64,000 nucleotides of DNA from Erwinia rhapontici (GCF_012271765.1 NZ_VRKO01000016.1:310001-374000), one strand, 5' to 3'. Numbered from the stretch's first letter, positions 25,581 through 34,657 are shown. A program made the numbers and translations. Notes: a model not told the origin generated them from the sequence alone.

Positions 25581-26516
25581 ATGAGTATGACGCAACGAGC
25601 CGTTGTCATCGGAGAGTACGGCGGGGCTGATGCCGCCAAAGTGGCTGAGATAGCGCTGCCCGACGTGGGAGAGCGTCAGGTACGGGTGCGGGTACACGCC
25701 GCCGGTATTAATGGCCTCGACTGGAAGGTGAGAGAAGGGTACGTCCGCGATGCGTTTCCCTTATCGTTGCCCGCCGTTCTCGGCATTGAGCTGGCAGGTG
25801 TTGTTGAGGCCGTGGGCCCGGGCTGTTCGCGTTTTCGTATCGGTGACCGTGTGATGGGATCGCTGGGGCGAATCGGGGCGTATGCGGATTTCGTCGTCGT
25901 CAGTGAGGCAAATCTGGCCCATACACCGGCAGGACTGGACGATATCCACGCTGCTGCCATCCCCGTTGCCGCCGTCGCTGCATGGCAAAGCCTTAACTAT
26001 GCTGGCCCGATCTCCGCCGGGCAACGCATTCTGATCCACGGCGCTGCCGGAGGGCTGGGGGGCTACGCCGTGCAGTTTGCTAAACAGGCCGGGGCAGAGG
26101 TGTTTGCCACCGTGGCGGCGGCAGGCATGGAATACGTGCGCAGCCTCGGGGCCGACCACATTATCGACTATCAGTCGCAACCGTTTGAATCGCTTGCCCG
26201 CAATATTGACCTTGTCCTCGACTATGTTGGTGGCGGCGTGCTGGATCGCTCATGGCCGGTGCTGTCGGGGCAGGGCGTTATCATCAGCACGGCTTCGCCC
26301 GACATTGTTGCCCGCACACCTGCCGGGCGCCGTGGGCTGTGGTTTATGAACACGCCGGACGGCACGCAGCTGGAAACGCTGGCCGCCAGCATTGCCAGCG
26401 GAGCATTGAAGTCACACGTCAGCGAGATCGTCGGCTTTAACGACATCCCGCAGGCCATTGAACGTCACCGCACGGCGCCGCGTATCGGCAAAGTGGTGGC
26501 CGATTTTCTGCGCTAA
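25581..26516 (+). CDS. MDR-family NADP-dependent oxidoreductase
   Basis: Zinc-free quinone-reductase-like enzyme, 311 aa. Start ATG 25581 with AGAGGAACAG upstream; the frame is open to 25434 but without a site. Typical blocks: AGINGLDWKVREG, VLGIELAGVVEAVG, and the cofactor loop ILIHGAAGGLGGYAVQFAKQ. Divergent from the LysR gene and followed 32 bp later by an NmrA-like gene, so the two likely form a small LysR-induced operon against reactive carbonyls or quinones. Confidence 0.88.
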   Translation: MSMTQRAVVIGEYGGADAAKVAEIALPDVGERQVRVRVHAAGINGLDWKVREGYVRDAFPLSLPAVLGIELAGVVEAVGPGCSRFRIGDRVMGSLGRIGAYADFVVVSEANLAHTPAGLDDIHAAAIPVAAVAAWQSLNYAGPISAGQRILIHGAAGGLGGYAVQFAKQAGAEVFATVAAAGMEYVRSLGADHIIDYQSQPFESLARNIDLVLDYVGGGVLDRSWPVLSGQGVIISTASPDIVARTPAGRRGLWFMNTPDGTQLETLAASIASGALKSHVSEIVGFNDIPQAIERHRTAPRIGKVVADFLR

Positions 26517-26548
26517 CCGGCGCTATCTGACGCATTCTGGAGATAAAT

Positions 26549-27418
26549 ATGACCATTCTTGTTATTGGTGCCACGGGCACGCTGGGTTCGTTGATTTGTC
26601 AGCGTCTTGCTGATGCGGGCGCAGACACCAAGGCGCTGGTGCGCCAGCCGGGTAAACACGTTTTTCCGGCCGGTGTGACTGAAGTCGCGGGTGACATGAC
26701 CGATGTCGCGGCAATGCGCGCCGCTTTAGCCTCGGTGCGTACCCTGTTCCTGCTGAATGCGGTGACACCCGATGAAGTCACCCAGGCCCTTATCACCCTG
26801 AATCTTGCCCGTGAGGCGGGTATCGAACGCGTGGTGTATCTGTCGGTGATCCATGCGGAAAAGTACACCAACGTACCGCACTTTACCGGTAAATATACGG
26901 TTGAACGTATGATCGAAAGCCTGAATATCCCGGCGACTATTCTGCGTCCGGCCTATTTCATGCAGAACGAAGCCTCGGTGCAAAAGGTCATTGAAGAGTA
27001 TGGGGTGTATCCGATGCCGATCGGTTCGGCGGGTGTTTCCATGATCGATGTGCGGGATATTGCCGATATCGCGGTAGTGGAACTGTTGCGGCGTGACAGG
27101 GCACCCGAAGCACTGGAGAGCAACACCCTGGCGCTGGTGGGCCCGGACGTTCTGACCGGTGAGCGTGTCGCCGCCGTCTGGAGCGCAGCGCTGGGGCGTG
27201 AAGTTGGCTACGGCGGTGATGACGTGGTCGCTTTTGAGCAGCAGATGACCGCCTGGAGCCCCGGTTGGCTGGCCTATGATATGAGCCTGATGATGGCGGG
27301 CATTCAGCAGTACGGGATGCAGGCGGCAGAAGGAACGGTGGAGCGTTTGCAGACGCTGCTGGGACGTCCGCTACGGACCTACGAGCATTTTGTTAATGAG
27401 TCTACCGGCACGCGCTGA
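26549..27418 (+). CDS. NmrA-like / atypical SDR NAD(P)-binding protein
   Basis: 289 aa, Rossmann protein with the atypical SDR motif GATGTLGSLICQRLAD at the start and VVYLSVIHAEK, LRPAYFMQNEASV further on. The family includes QorB-type quinone reductases and redox sensors such as NmrA and HSCARG. The normal SDR catalytic Tyr-x-x-x-Lys is not in its standard place. Ribosome site GGAGA. Co-directional with the MDR gene before it. Confidence 0.85.
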   Translation: MTILVIGATGTLGSLICQRLADAGADTKALVRQPGKHVFPAGVTEVAGDMTDVAAMRAALASVRTLFLLNAVTPDEVTQALITLNLAREAGIERVVYLSVIHAEKYTNVPHFTGKYTVERMIESLNIPATILRPAYFMQNEASVQKVIEEYGVYPMPIGSAGVSMIDVRDIADIAVVELLRRDRAPEALESNTLALVGPDVLTGERVAAVWSAALGREVGYGGDDVVAFEQQMTAWSPGWLAYDMSLMMAGIQQYGMQAAEGTVERLQTLLGRPLRTYEHFVNESTGTR

Positions 27419-27488
27419 ACGGGATATGCAGGGAGATAACGGGGAGACTCGTTATCTCTGCACCGATGCGAAAGGCTATTTATCAGCT

Positions 27489-29006
27489 TCAAGCCCTTTG
27501 ACTTTCAGCAAGTTGTTGAGCCAGCTTCTTAATGCCTTCGACGATCTCTGACGGTGGATGCGCGGCAAAACCGAACAAAATCGCCTGCTTCGCTGGCCTG
27601 GTCTGGCAGTAGCGTGAAAGCGGCTGTGCGCCTAAACCCGCTTGACGGCAGTGCTCAATGATGACGGATTCTTCGAGGTTATCCGCTAACCAGCAGACAA
27701 GATGAATACCTGAATCCGACGGTTCCACACAGACGACTTCCGGCAGATATAATTTGATGGCCTCAATCATCACCTGCTGGCGTTCATGACAGGCTTTTCT
27801 CACCCGCCTGACGTGACGGGCGTAATGGCCTTCAGAAATGAAAGCGGCAAGGATCGTTTGTTCTAAATACGAGGTGCGTGTATCGGCGTAATATTTGGCA
27901 ATGTTAAAAGACGCCACTAAATGTTCTGGAACCACCAGGAAACCTAAATGAAATCCCGGGAACATCATTTTGGAGAAGGTTCCTGCATAGATCACGCGCT
28001 GATGTTTATCTAACCCCTGAAGGGCTTGTATTGGCTGGCCGGTGTACCTGAACTCACTGTTATAATCATCTTCGAATATCCACATGTTATTTTCAGCGGC
28101 CCACTCCAGTAGCGCCAGCCTGCGGGATAAACTTAATGTTCCGCCCAGCGGAAACTGGTGAGAGGGAGAGGTGAAAATCAATTTGGCCTTGGGCCAGTGC
28201 CTGATGCCATACGCAACGTCCATGCCATTGTTATCACTGACGACAGGACGGAGGGTGGCCCCCATGGCGGTAAATGCCCCTAACGCACCATCATAGCCCG
28301 GCTCATCCAGCCAGACTTCATCTCCTTTTTGCAATAGCACCTGCGCGGCCAGATTCATGGCTTGCTGGGTACCATTAACAATCAGTATCTGCTGCTCGGT
28401 GCAATGCAGGCCGCGCGTGGTGCAGACATATTTACTGATAGCCTGCCGTAAGGGTTTAAACCCCTGGAGTTCATTCAGTTTTCCATCCTGGTGGCGGAAC
28501 TGACGCCAGGTGCGCCCTAACAGGCGACCCCAAAGTTCATAAGGGAATAAATCTCTGCAGCCGACGCCAATATTAAACGTCAGATTTTGCCCCGAGCAGG
28601 GCTGCGTTTCATCCCATATGTTTCTCATGACCTGCATATGCGGATTAATGTCGGGGCTCCCCTTATCAAGGCTCGCCGGTAGATAAGAGGCTTGCGGCTG
28701 ACTGTGCATCACCTCATCAGGAATGATCGATGCCACATAGGTTCCCGATCCTTGTTTAGCGATCAGGTAGCCCTCATCAGTCAGGCGTTCTAAGCCTGCG
28801 AGAACAGAGTTTCTTGATATGGACATCATTTCAGAAAATGTCCGGCTGGAGGGGAGTTTTTTCCCTGTTTGAAGCTGACCATTCAGGATCAGTTCTTTGA
28901 TCACCGAATAGAACTGTTCTTTAATTTTCCCGTTTTTTAACAATATGCTGGGAAAGCTGGCCGCGTTCTTTTTTATCGCCAAAGTGGACCCATAAAAAAT
29001 CAACAA
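27489..29006 (-). CDS. MocR/PdxR-family regulator (GntR HTH fused to aminotransferase domain)
   Basis: 505 aa. Winged helix at the N-terminus (GQLQTGKKLPSSRTFSEMM, SRNSVLAGLERLTDEGYL) followed by a class I aminotransferase fold. The PLP lysine is in YAGTFSKMMFPGFHLGF, and the cofactor-binding EDDYNSEFRY is present. Such regulators sense PLP or an amino acid and usually act on a divergent gene; here that is the GNAT acetyltransferase at 29084, with only 77 bp between them. Confidence 0.9.
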   Translation of the reverse strand: MLIFYGSTLAIKKNAASFPSILLKNGKIKEQFYSVIKELILNGQLQTGKKLPSSRTFSEMMSISRNSVLAGLERLTDEGYLIAKQGSGTYVASIIPDEVMHSQPQASYLPASLDKGSPDINPHMQVMRNIWDETQPCSGQNLTFNIGVGCRDLFPYELWGRLLGRTWRQFRHQDGKLNELQGFKPLRQAISKYVCTTRGLHCTEQQILIVNGTQQAMNLAAQVLLQKGDEVWLDEPGYDGALGAFTAMGATLRPVVSDNNGMDVAYGIRHWPKAKLIFTSPSHQFPLGGTLSLSRRLALLEWAAENNMWIFEDDYNSEFRYTGQPIQALQGLDKHQRVIYAGTFSKMMFPGFHLGFLVVPEHLVASFNIAKYYADTRTSYLEQTILAAFISEGHYARHVRRVRKACHERQQVMIEAIKLYLPEVVCVEPSDSGIHLVCWLADNLEESVIIEHCRQAGLGAQPLSRYCQTRPAKQAILFGFAAHPPSEIVEGIKKLAQQLAESQRA

Positions 29007-29083
29007 AGTGTGCCTTATACAATACCACTGTCAGCGTTACTCTTTCATCACCTGATACGTTTCATTTTAAAAAAGTGATTGAT

Positions 29084-29542
29084 ATGAATGATGAAAATTT
29101 AGAAATTTCCGTGGTGCCCGTTCAAGAGGCAGATTACTCAGCATGGCTACCTTACTGGTTGAGCTATCAGCAATTCTATGGTGTTGAGCTGCCAGAAGAG
29201 ACGACATTAGCAACATGGGGGCGTTTTTTTGATGCTGATGAACCGATGTATTGCGCTGTCGCAAAAGAGGGGGAGACCCTCCTCGGATTTGTTCACTATG
29301 TTTTTCACCGCTCAACATGGTCGGTCAGTGATTTCTGTTATTTAGAAGATCTGTTTGTGGCCCCCACTAGTCGGGGTAAACAGACAGGAAAACATCTGAT
29401 TGACTATGTGCAACGGCAGGCCCGCGAGCGCCAGTGTGGGCGCTTATACTGGCATACCCAGGAAAAGAACGTAACGGCACAGAGGCTTTATGACTGGGTG
29501 GCCGAGAAACCGGGGGTTATCGAGTACAGAATGCCTCTCTGA
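29084..29542 (+). CDS. GNAT-family N-acetyltransferase
   Basis: 152 aa. The acetyl-CoA-binding motif A is in DLFVAPTSRGKQTGKHLIDYVQ, and the C-terminal YWHTQEKNVTAQRLYDWV is the usual motif B. GTG at 29075 is an in-frame alternative start; neither has a strong ribosome site. Close relatives in this group acetylate small amines or amino acids. Divergent from the MocR regulator, which probably controls it. Confidence 0.87.
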   Translation: MNDENLEISVVPVQEADYSAWLPYWLSYQQFYGVELPEETTLATWGRFFDADEPMYCAVAKEGETLLGFVHYVFHRSTWSVSDFCYLEDLFVAPTSRGKQTGKHLIDYVQRQARERQCGRLYWHTQEKNVTAQRLYDWVAEKPGVIEYRMPL

Positions 29543-29565
29543 TTATGACTGAGTAAGGCGTTAAT

Positions 29566-29593
29566 GGCTGCCAGCTCTCCCTGCCTGGCAGCC
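29566..29593 (+). terminator. Hairpin after the GNAT gene
   Basis: GGCTGCCAG and CTGGCAGCC make a perfect 9-bp stem with a 10-base loop, 23 bases after the stop. There is no T tract, so it may be a Rho-assisted end or an mRNA-protecting hairpin. Confidence 0.45.
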
Positions 29594-29698
29594 TGCTGCA
29601 ATCATCCCTGGAAAGTATTTCTGCAGATTCATCAGCGTGATAAGCAGGCTTTTTACTTTGGATACCGCTATTTACACTAACAGCGGCATGGCCAGTAC

Positions 29699-30916
29699 TC
29701 AGGCAATGACTGTTTCTTCCTCAGGCTCTTGCAATGCCTCAGTTTCCAACGATTTGTAATATTGAAGTGCTGCCGGATTAGCGACATATTCAACTACACC
29801 ATGATGATGTTTAACGACATTGATGATTTTTTGAATATCAGTGCGAAAAAATTCTTTCCTGGTGTTGACTTTATTTATACGATTTTCACTTAACTCAGCA
29901 TGCAATACACTTTCAAGGGTAGGTGCATCATCACAGCTGATCATGGCATGAACATCAAACTCAAAAGGTACACTAGCGCTACTGAGTTCGTAAATTCGAT
30001 CAAGTGGTTCCAGCCTACGTGTCATGCCAATTTTAAAGACGTTTTCACCGAAAGAACCAATGTTTGAAATTACATAAACATGTCCCTGACGTGTCATTTG
30101 CGCCATCGACTTAGCCCGTTCATACTGTTTATGAACTTCTACAATCTCATCTTCGAGTAGCTTTCTTGCTGCTTCTAATTCTTTACGGTGTTCCTCACTG
30201 GCCTCAAGTAAAGCATGCTGTATGGCTGCTTTTCTTTCTTCGAGATCAATTTCCTTTTTCTCAGCCTCTAACTGTTGACGTTCGAGTTCTTCAATTCGCG
30301 TTCGCTCTTCCCGCATCTGTCTTTTTATTTCATTCTGGGCCTCTCTTTCATCCATGGCTTCTTGCAGTTTAAGTGCCTTGTCTCGGAGATCATTCTCCAC
30401 TGCTTTCCAGTCTGAGTTATCAGTTAGCTTAAAAAAAGCATAATTAACAATCAAGGAACGGTATTTATCACGCTCTTTTATTAGCTCGTCGAGTTTTTTT
30501 TCGAAATTTTTCAATGAAACAGAAGATAGTAAAGTTTTAGCTTTAAAACGATAACTGTCATCCAATACCTTTTGTATTTCTATCTGAGCAGTTTGATGTT
30601 CTCTCTGAAATTCTGACTCGAAATTAAATGCATATTCTACTGCGCGATTCATTATCTCTTTGCTGCGTGCTCGATGATATTCAATAAGGTCGTTCAACTC
30701 TTGCTGCTTACGTGCAGATGCTTGCTCGGCTTTTTTTATCCGGCTGTCACATTTTGCATTTAGATCATCCTCCTTATCATTATGACGAATTGATAATTCG
30801 TTTATTCTTTTCTCATATTTATCATTAAGAACTTGTCGCGTTTTTAGGAACACAGCTAATATTCCGGAAAAAAACAAGGCTAGAATAGTAAGTAATATTA
30901 TAAGTGAGTTATCCAC
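29699..30916 (-). CDS. Membrane-anchored coiled-coil protein with C-terminal GIY-YIG/T5orf172 domain
   Basis: 405 aa, low GC, unlike its neighbours, so probably acquired. Residues 5-25 form one N-terminal membrane helix (SLIILLTILALFFSGILAVF). Residues ~30-275 are a long charged coiled coil, rich in Glu, Lys and Gln. Residues ~278-360 match the Mug113/T5orf172 variant of the GIY-YIG nuclease fold: GHVYVISNIGSFGENVFKIG with MTRR and, later, HAELSENRINKVNTRKEFF. DUF4041-type proteins with this layout occur in phages and mobile regions; function unknown. A nuclease held at the membrane would suit phage defence or superinfection control, but that is inference. It is a single gene with no partner. 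Confidence 0.8.
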   Translation of the reverse strand: MDNSLIILLTILALFFSGILAVFLKTRQVLNDKYEKRINELSIRHNDKEDDLNAKCDSRIKKAEQASARKQQELNDLIEYHRARSKEIMNRAVEYAFNFESEFQREHQTAQIEIQKVLDDSYRFKAKTLLSSVSLKNFEKKLDELIKERDKYRSLIVNYAFFKLTDNSDWKAVENDLRDKALKLQEAMDEREAQNEIKRQMREERTRIEELERQQLEAEKKEIDLEERKAAIQHALLEASEEHRKELEAARKLLEDEIVEVHKQYERAKSMAQMTRQGHVYVISNIGSFGENVFKIGMTRRLEPLDRIYELSSASVPFEFDVHAMISCDDAPTLESVLHAELSENRINKVNTRKEFFRTDIQKIINVVKHHHGVVEYVANPAALQYYKSLETEALQEPEEETVIA

Positions 30917-31325
30917 TAACCAGATCCTTTTTAAAGTTATGACATAAGTTAATTAACAGGTGGGCAGGTCTTTGATATCTTATTTTTTATGAAAAGCTCT
31001 CAGTGAGATTTTGTTCGTTTTACTCCATATGGCTAGAAAAGTAAACATATGAGTGATTTGCGTTCATTGATTCATGTACCGCAATGTCAGGTTGGCTCTT
31101 TGTTCATTACAGCCATATCCTTTGGTTTGCTAATATTTGGAAACGAATAATACTTACCGTGATTAACTAGTGTTTGAAAGAAAGTTTACTGAGAAAGAAA
31201 TTGTCAATAACTGGTAGAGAAGCTCTTGTTATTCATGACGATATTGATATCGTAAGGCCCTTCAAGATTTGAATGACCGGTGAGAAAGCGCGATGGCTCA
31301 CCTCTTTTGAGAGCAGGGATTTGAT
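30917..31325. other. AT-rich intergenic region, no gene seen
   Basis: About 410 bp of AT-rich DNA between the GIY-YIG gene and the small exported protein. It must hold promoters for both divergent genes. I see no convincing ORF, RNA gene or palindrome. Confidence 0.6.
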
Positions 31326-31925
31326 ATGTTTAAGCACTATGCGCCTATTTTTTTAGTTTCCATGGTGGCGGCCCCGCTGGCCCTGGCGGCTAATCTGCGG
31401 GCTGTTGATGTCACCACCTTTGATATTGCCGGGGTGAAGACCGGTATGGATTATGATGAATCCGTAAAGGCCATCACTGAGCACTTCCACGTGCCAGCAT
31501 CATCGTTAAACGTTGATAAACACCCGGGCATAAATGCGGTCACGGGCAATAAGCAGCCACAGTATGTTGCTTACGAGAAAGATGGCGTGAAACTTCTCGT
31601 ACACTTTGAAGGCCGTGTGCCTGCCGATGCCAAACGTGCGCTGGTTGTGTCTCAGGTTTCTTACGAGATGCCATATTCAACAGAGAATAAAAACGCCATG
31701 GCAAGGGCTGCTGTAGAAAAATACGGCGCCCAGTCAAATGCTCCTTACACACCGATGGTATGGTGCAACAGCCCCGGGAAGATGGCTACGATGGCCTGCG
31801 GCCCAGACCTCGAGCAGCCGGTGTTGAAATTATCAGGCACGTCCCTGCAGATGAACGATCCCTCATGGACTAATGCTCGCATTAAGCTAATGGACAGTAA
31901 ACAAGCCCGCAAGCCGGGTTTCTAA
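31326..31925 (+). CDS. Small exported protein of unknown function
   Basis: 199 aa with a standard signal peptide (MFKHYAPIFLVSMVAAPLAL, cleavage after ALA). The mature part has two cysteines, in MVWCNSPGK and MACGPDLEQ, close enough to form a disulfide in the periplasm. The block FDIAGVKTGMDYDESVKAI resembles a domain repeated in many enterobacterial periplasmic proteins of unknown role. Upstream GAGAGCAGGGA is a fair ribosome site. Function not recognised. Confidence 0.75.
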   Translation: MFKHYAPIFLVSMVAAPLALAANLRAVDVTTFDIAGVKTGMDYDESVKAITEHFHVPASSLNVDKHPGINAVTGNKQPQYVAYEKDGVKLLVHFEGRVPADAKRALVVSQVSYEMPYSTENKNAMARAAVEKYGAQSNAPYTPMVWCNSPGKMATMACGPDLEQPVLKLSGTSLQMNDPSWTNARIKLMDSKQARKPGF

Positions 31926-31934
31926 AAAATGCTC

Positions 31935-31964
31935 GAGGTTGCCAATGTTAATCAGGGCAACCTC
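31935..31964 (+). terminator. Hairpin after the small exported protein gene
   Basis: GAGGTTGCC and GGCAACCTC form a perfect 9-bp stem with a 12-base loop, 10 bases after the stop. The T tract is lacking, so the terminator call is moderate. Confidence 0.55.
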
Positions 31965-32114
31965 AAACTCAACCATTTGACGTCGACTGATGTTGACCCG
32001 TCGTTTTCATGTACGCAAAGTCATGCCAGCTGCGCTTCAGTCATAATTTCCATTAAAAACTCAGCCACGACCCCGATCGGCGAAAAGCCGACCCGATCGG
32101 TATGACTGACTACA

Positions 32115-32234
32115 CCCATTTCCTGCTCCAGCCTGACTCAGGGGCTGCGCCATAGGAAGTCGTTGCGCGGCGCGGTTGGAGTGCCATTCTTCTGCGACGG
32201 CAATCAACGGGAAAAGAAGCCAGGTTTCGATCAT
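32115..32234 (-). pseudogene. Remnant of a LysR gene 5' end
   Basis: Reading the minus strand from ATG 32234 gives MIETWLLFPLIAVAEEWHSN, nearly the same as the start of the intact LysR protein at 39466-40377 (MIETRLLVQFIAVAEELHFN). Only about the first 40 codons survive; a short deletion then breaks the frame, and the rest of the gene is missing. It is the inner end of the left copy of the long direct repeat. Confidence 0.8.
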
Positions 32235-32428
32235 AAGACCTCATGAATATGTCCGAAATTATGTTAAATGCAGTGTTGGACTGTGCTTCGCCATTTGCAC
32301 CCTGCGGTGATATGTCGGATGGTAACGCTCTCAATGATGTGACGAGTATTCTTCTGGTTTACGCAGTGCAGGGGCACCCATGTTCCTGACACTGATACCG
32401 CTGTGAGTGGTGTTCCTTCACTTTACGA
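32115..32428. repeat. Left copy of a ~320-bp diverged direct repeat
   Basis: Matches 40244-40569 in the same orientation along its length with scattered mismatches and small indels. Long shared runs include CAGTGTTGGACTGTGCTTC and TTCCTTCACTTTACGA. Each copy holds a LysR start codon region plus its upstream DNA. Confidence 0.85.
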
Positions 32429-32441
32429 CAGGATGTTATGC

Positions 32442-33230
32442 ATGCCTATTTTACATACAAAACATGGCAATATCGATTATCAGGATGTTGGCAGCGGCGA
32501 TACGACTCTGTTTCTGATGCCGGGTTGGTGCCAGCCGAAGACTGTCTTCAATGAATTCTCTGCGCTGGCCGCCGCTTCTTTTCGGGTTGTCACTCCAGAC
32601 TGGCGGGGCCATGGGAAATCTTCCACTGATGGTCAGGATTTTGACGGGGCAGCGTTATTCTCTGACGCCCTGGCACTCATTGAACATCTCGGGTTGAAGC
32701 GCGTTGTCCCGGTTTCCGTCGCCCACGCCAGTTGGATCGCCGTGGACTTAGCGGAAAGTTTAACTGAACGCGTGCCTGCTATGATATTCCTGGACTGGAT
32801 CATGAATCAGCCGTCGACGGAGTTTTTCAGTGCCATCACAGAGATGCAGCAAGAAAATCGCTGGGAATATGCACGGGATCAGCTGTTTGAATTTTGGTTA
32901 GCAGGGAGCGACTCACCCACCATGATCCATCATCTCAACACCGAGATGGCGGAGTCCAGCTATCAGCTCTGGCGCCTGGCAGGCCAGGTGATCGCCGATG
33001 CCTATCATCAATACGGCTCGCCGCTCCAACGCCTGGAAACGCTCAAAAATCCACCGAAGTGTACACACCTCTATTCCCTTGACCGGGACGACGACTACCT
33101 TGCCTTTCAACAGCGTTTCGCTGAAGAGCATGATTTTTTTGAAGTGAAACGACTGGAGAATGCCAGAACACACTTGGCCGTGCTTGAAAGGCCGGGAGAT
33201 GTACTGGCGTGGATTTTAAAATCACTCTGA
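32442..33230 (+). CDS. HOD/QDO/AqdC-like cofactor-free 2,4-dioxygenase homologue (alpha/beta hydrolase fold)
   Basis: 262 aa. The sequence tracks 3-hydroxy-4-oxoquinaldine dioxygenase (HOD) over most of its length from memory: LMPGWC near the start, TPDWRGHGKSS, PVSVAHASW, FLDWIM, and DAYHQYGSPLQR. These enzymes open the ring of 3-hydroxy-4-quinolones without metal or cofactor, using a His/Asp dyad. Asp118 (LDW) and His244 (RTHLAV) are present. The nucleophile-position Ser (101 in HOD, in SHSHGGW) is Ala94 here, while the next His95 is kept. HOD mutants lacking that Ser keep some activity, so it may still work. I start at ATG 32442; ATG 32403 is an alternative. AqdC relatives destroy the Pseudomonas signal PQS. 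Confidence 0.75.
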   Translation: MPILHTKHGNIDYQDVGSGDTTLFLMPGWCQPKTVFNEFSALAAASFRVVTPDWRGHGKSSTDGQDFDGAALFSDALALIEHLGLKRVVPVSVAHASWIAVDLAESLTERVPAMIFLDWIMNQPSTEFFSAITEMQQENRWEYARDQLFEFWLAGSDSPTMIHHLNTEMAESSYQLWRLAGQVIADAYHQYGSPLQRLETLKNPPKCTHLYSLDRDDDYLAFQQRFAEEHDFFEVKRLENARTHLAVLERPGDVLAWILKSL

Positions 33231-33273
33231 ACCGCTCATCGTTCAATCGACTACGGCTGAGGATGTCGTTTCT

Positions 33274-34266
33274 TCAGCGTGTGGCCTCATTCACTAATCC
33301 GAGATAGCGGGAGCCAGATATGTTTCTACCGCTGACCACGCAGACAGCGTTACGCCCGCTCAGTTCTTTTGCATAACGAAGGACTGCCGCAACTGCGGGC
33401 ACTCCTGAAGGCTCCACAACATGGCGATGCAGATTAAGCATTAACGCCATCGCTGCTTTAATTTCGGCTTCTGAGACGAGAAGAACACGATCGACACGGT
33501 CGCGTATCAGTGGCCAGGTCATCGTTTCGGGCTCTATGTAGCCACTGATGCCTTCGGCGATTGATGACGTTATTTCCACAGGAATCGTCTCGCCAGCGTC
33601 TTTCCAGCGCGCAAATGTCGGGCTCGCTTCGCTTTGTATTGCCCACACTTCGGCAGCAGGGTTAATGGCTTTGATGGCCGTCGCAATACCTGAGGCCAGC
33701 CCGCCGCCGCCAATGTTCACGAGAATAACGTCAGCATCTGCCCAGTCTTCCATAATTTCCAGACCGACGGTGCCGCCCCCGGCAATCATCTGCTCATTAT
33801 TGTAGGCGGAGACGAACGTCGCGCCGGACTGTTGCGCTGCGGCAATAGCGGCTTGCCTTGCGTCTTCAATACTGTCAAAAAAGGTCACCTGAGCACCATA
33901 ATTTTTCATCGCCGAGACCTTCATCGGGTCTGCTGAATGCGGTAAGTATATGGATACGGGTATGCCTGTTACATGCCCCGCACAGGCAAGTCCTAAGCCA
34001 TGGTTCCCCGCCGTCGGGGCGATGACGCCGGTGCTTCGCTGTTCTGCATCAAGACTGGCAAGAACGTTTGCGGCGCCTCTCAGCTTAAAGCTACCGGTAT
34101 GCTGGAGATTTTCCATTTTGAGTCTGACCTCCGCCCCGACAAGGGCAGACAGTTCCTGCGAAGGCTCCAGCGGTGTCCTGCATACTGTTGCCTTAATTCG
34201 CCGGGAAGCGGCATAAATATCTTTCAGCGTGACACTGCCCATTGGCCTTTGTGCGGGGTTTGTCAT
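33274..34266 (-). CDS. Threonine/serine dehydratase-like PLP enzyme
   Basis: Fold type II PLP enzyme, 330 aa. The Schiff-base lysine is in HTGSFKLRGAANVL; TAGNHGLGLA binds substrate and GGGGLASGIATAI binds the PLP phosphate. No C-terminal ACT regulatory domain, so it resembles catabolic TdcB or racemase-type enzymes, not biosynthetic IlvA. It could act on threonine, serine or an amino-acid analogue. Divergent from a broken ArsR-type gene 52 bp away, probably its former regulator. Confidence 0.88.
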   Translation of the reverse strand: MTNPAQRPMGSVTLKDIYAASRRIKATVCRTPLEPSQELSALVGAEVRLKMENLQHTGSFKLRGAANVLASLDAEQRSTGVIAPTAGNHGLGLACAGHVTGIPVSIYLPHSADPMKVSAMKNYGAQVTFFDSIEDARQAAIAAAQQSGATFVSAYNNEQMIAGGGTVGLEIMEDWADADVILVNIGGGGLASGIATAIKAINPAAEVWAIQSEASPTFARWKDAGETIPVEITSSIAEGISGYIEPETMTWPLIRDRVDRVLLVSEAEIKAAMALMLNLHRHVVEPSGVPAVAAVLRYAKELSGRNAVCVVSGRNISGSRYLGLVNEATR

Positions 34267-34317
34267 AGTATTCTCCTGAAGTTATATAAGAAAATGACTA
34301 TATAGGTAATTGGCTAT

Positions 34318-34657
34318 ATGAACAACTCAAAGACGTTAATGGCCGATATTTTTCGCGCCCTGGGTAATGAGCACCGGCTCGTGATTGTTGAATGGCTGTC
34401 CGATCCAAGGTCACATTTTCCGGAGCAGCAGGACGGCGACCTGGTTGAGGACGGTGTGTGTCGGGTTTATCACCGAAAAAATTGGTCTGAGTCAGCCCAC
34501 AGTGACAGGCCATCTACAAAATCTGGCTAAAGCCGGAATTGTGACCTCGAAACGTATCAAGAACTGGGTATTCTATAAACTTGATCGTCAACGGATGGAT
34601 GAAGCAACGGCAATGTTGTCGGAGTATGGAAAACGGGCAACGCGTCCACATGAGTAG
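34318..34657 (+). pseudogene. ArsR-family regulator, frameshifted
   Basis: Two overlapping frames together give one ordinary ArsR protein of about 113 aa. The first (from ATG 34318) reads LMADIFRALGNEHRLVIVEW to DLVEDGVC, and the second continues FITEKIGLSQPTVTGHLQNL to the end at 34657. One extra base near 34462 (GTGTGTCGGGTTT) breaks the frame; without it the join reads DGVCGFITEK, as in intact relatives. Either a real inactivation or a sequencing error. It is divergent from the dehydratase gene, and the gap holds two similar boxes, GACTATATAGG and GGCTATATGAA. Confidence 0.8.

Noticed and set aside
32403..33230. HOD-like gene as a simple haloalkane or ester hydrolase
   Set aside because: The nucleophile residue is Ala, which rules out ordinary ester hydrolysis, and the DWIM and PGWC blocks follow the dioxygenases.
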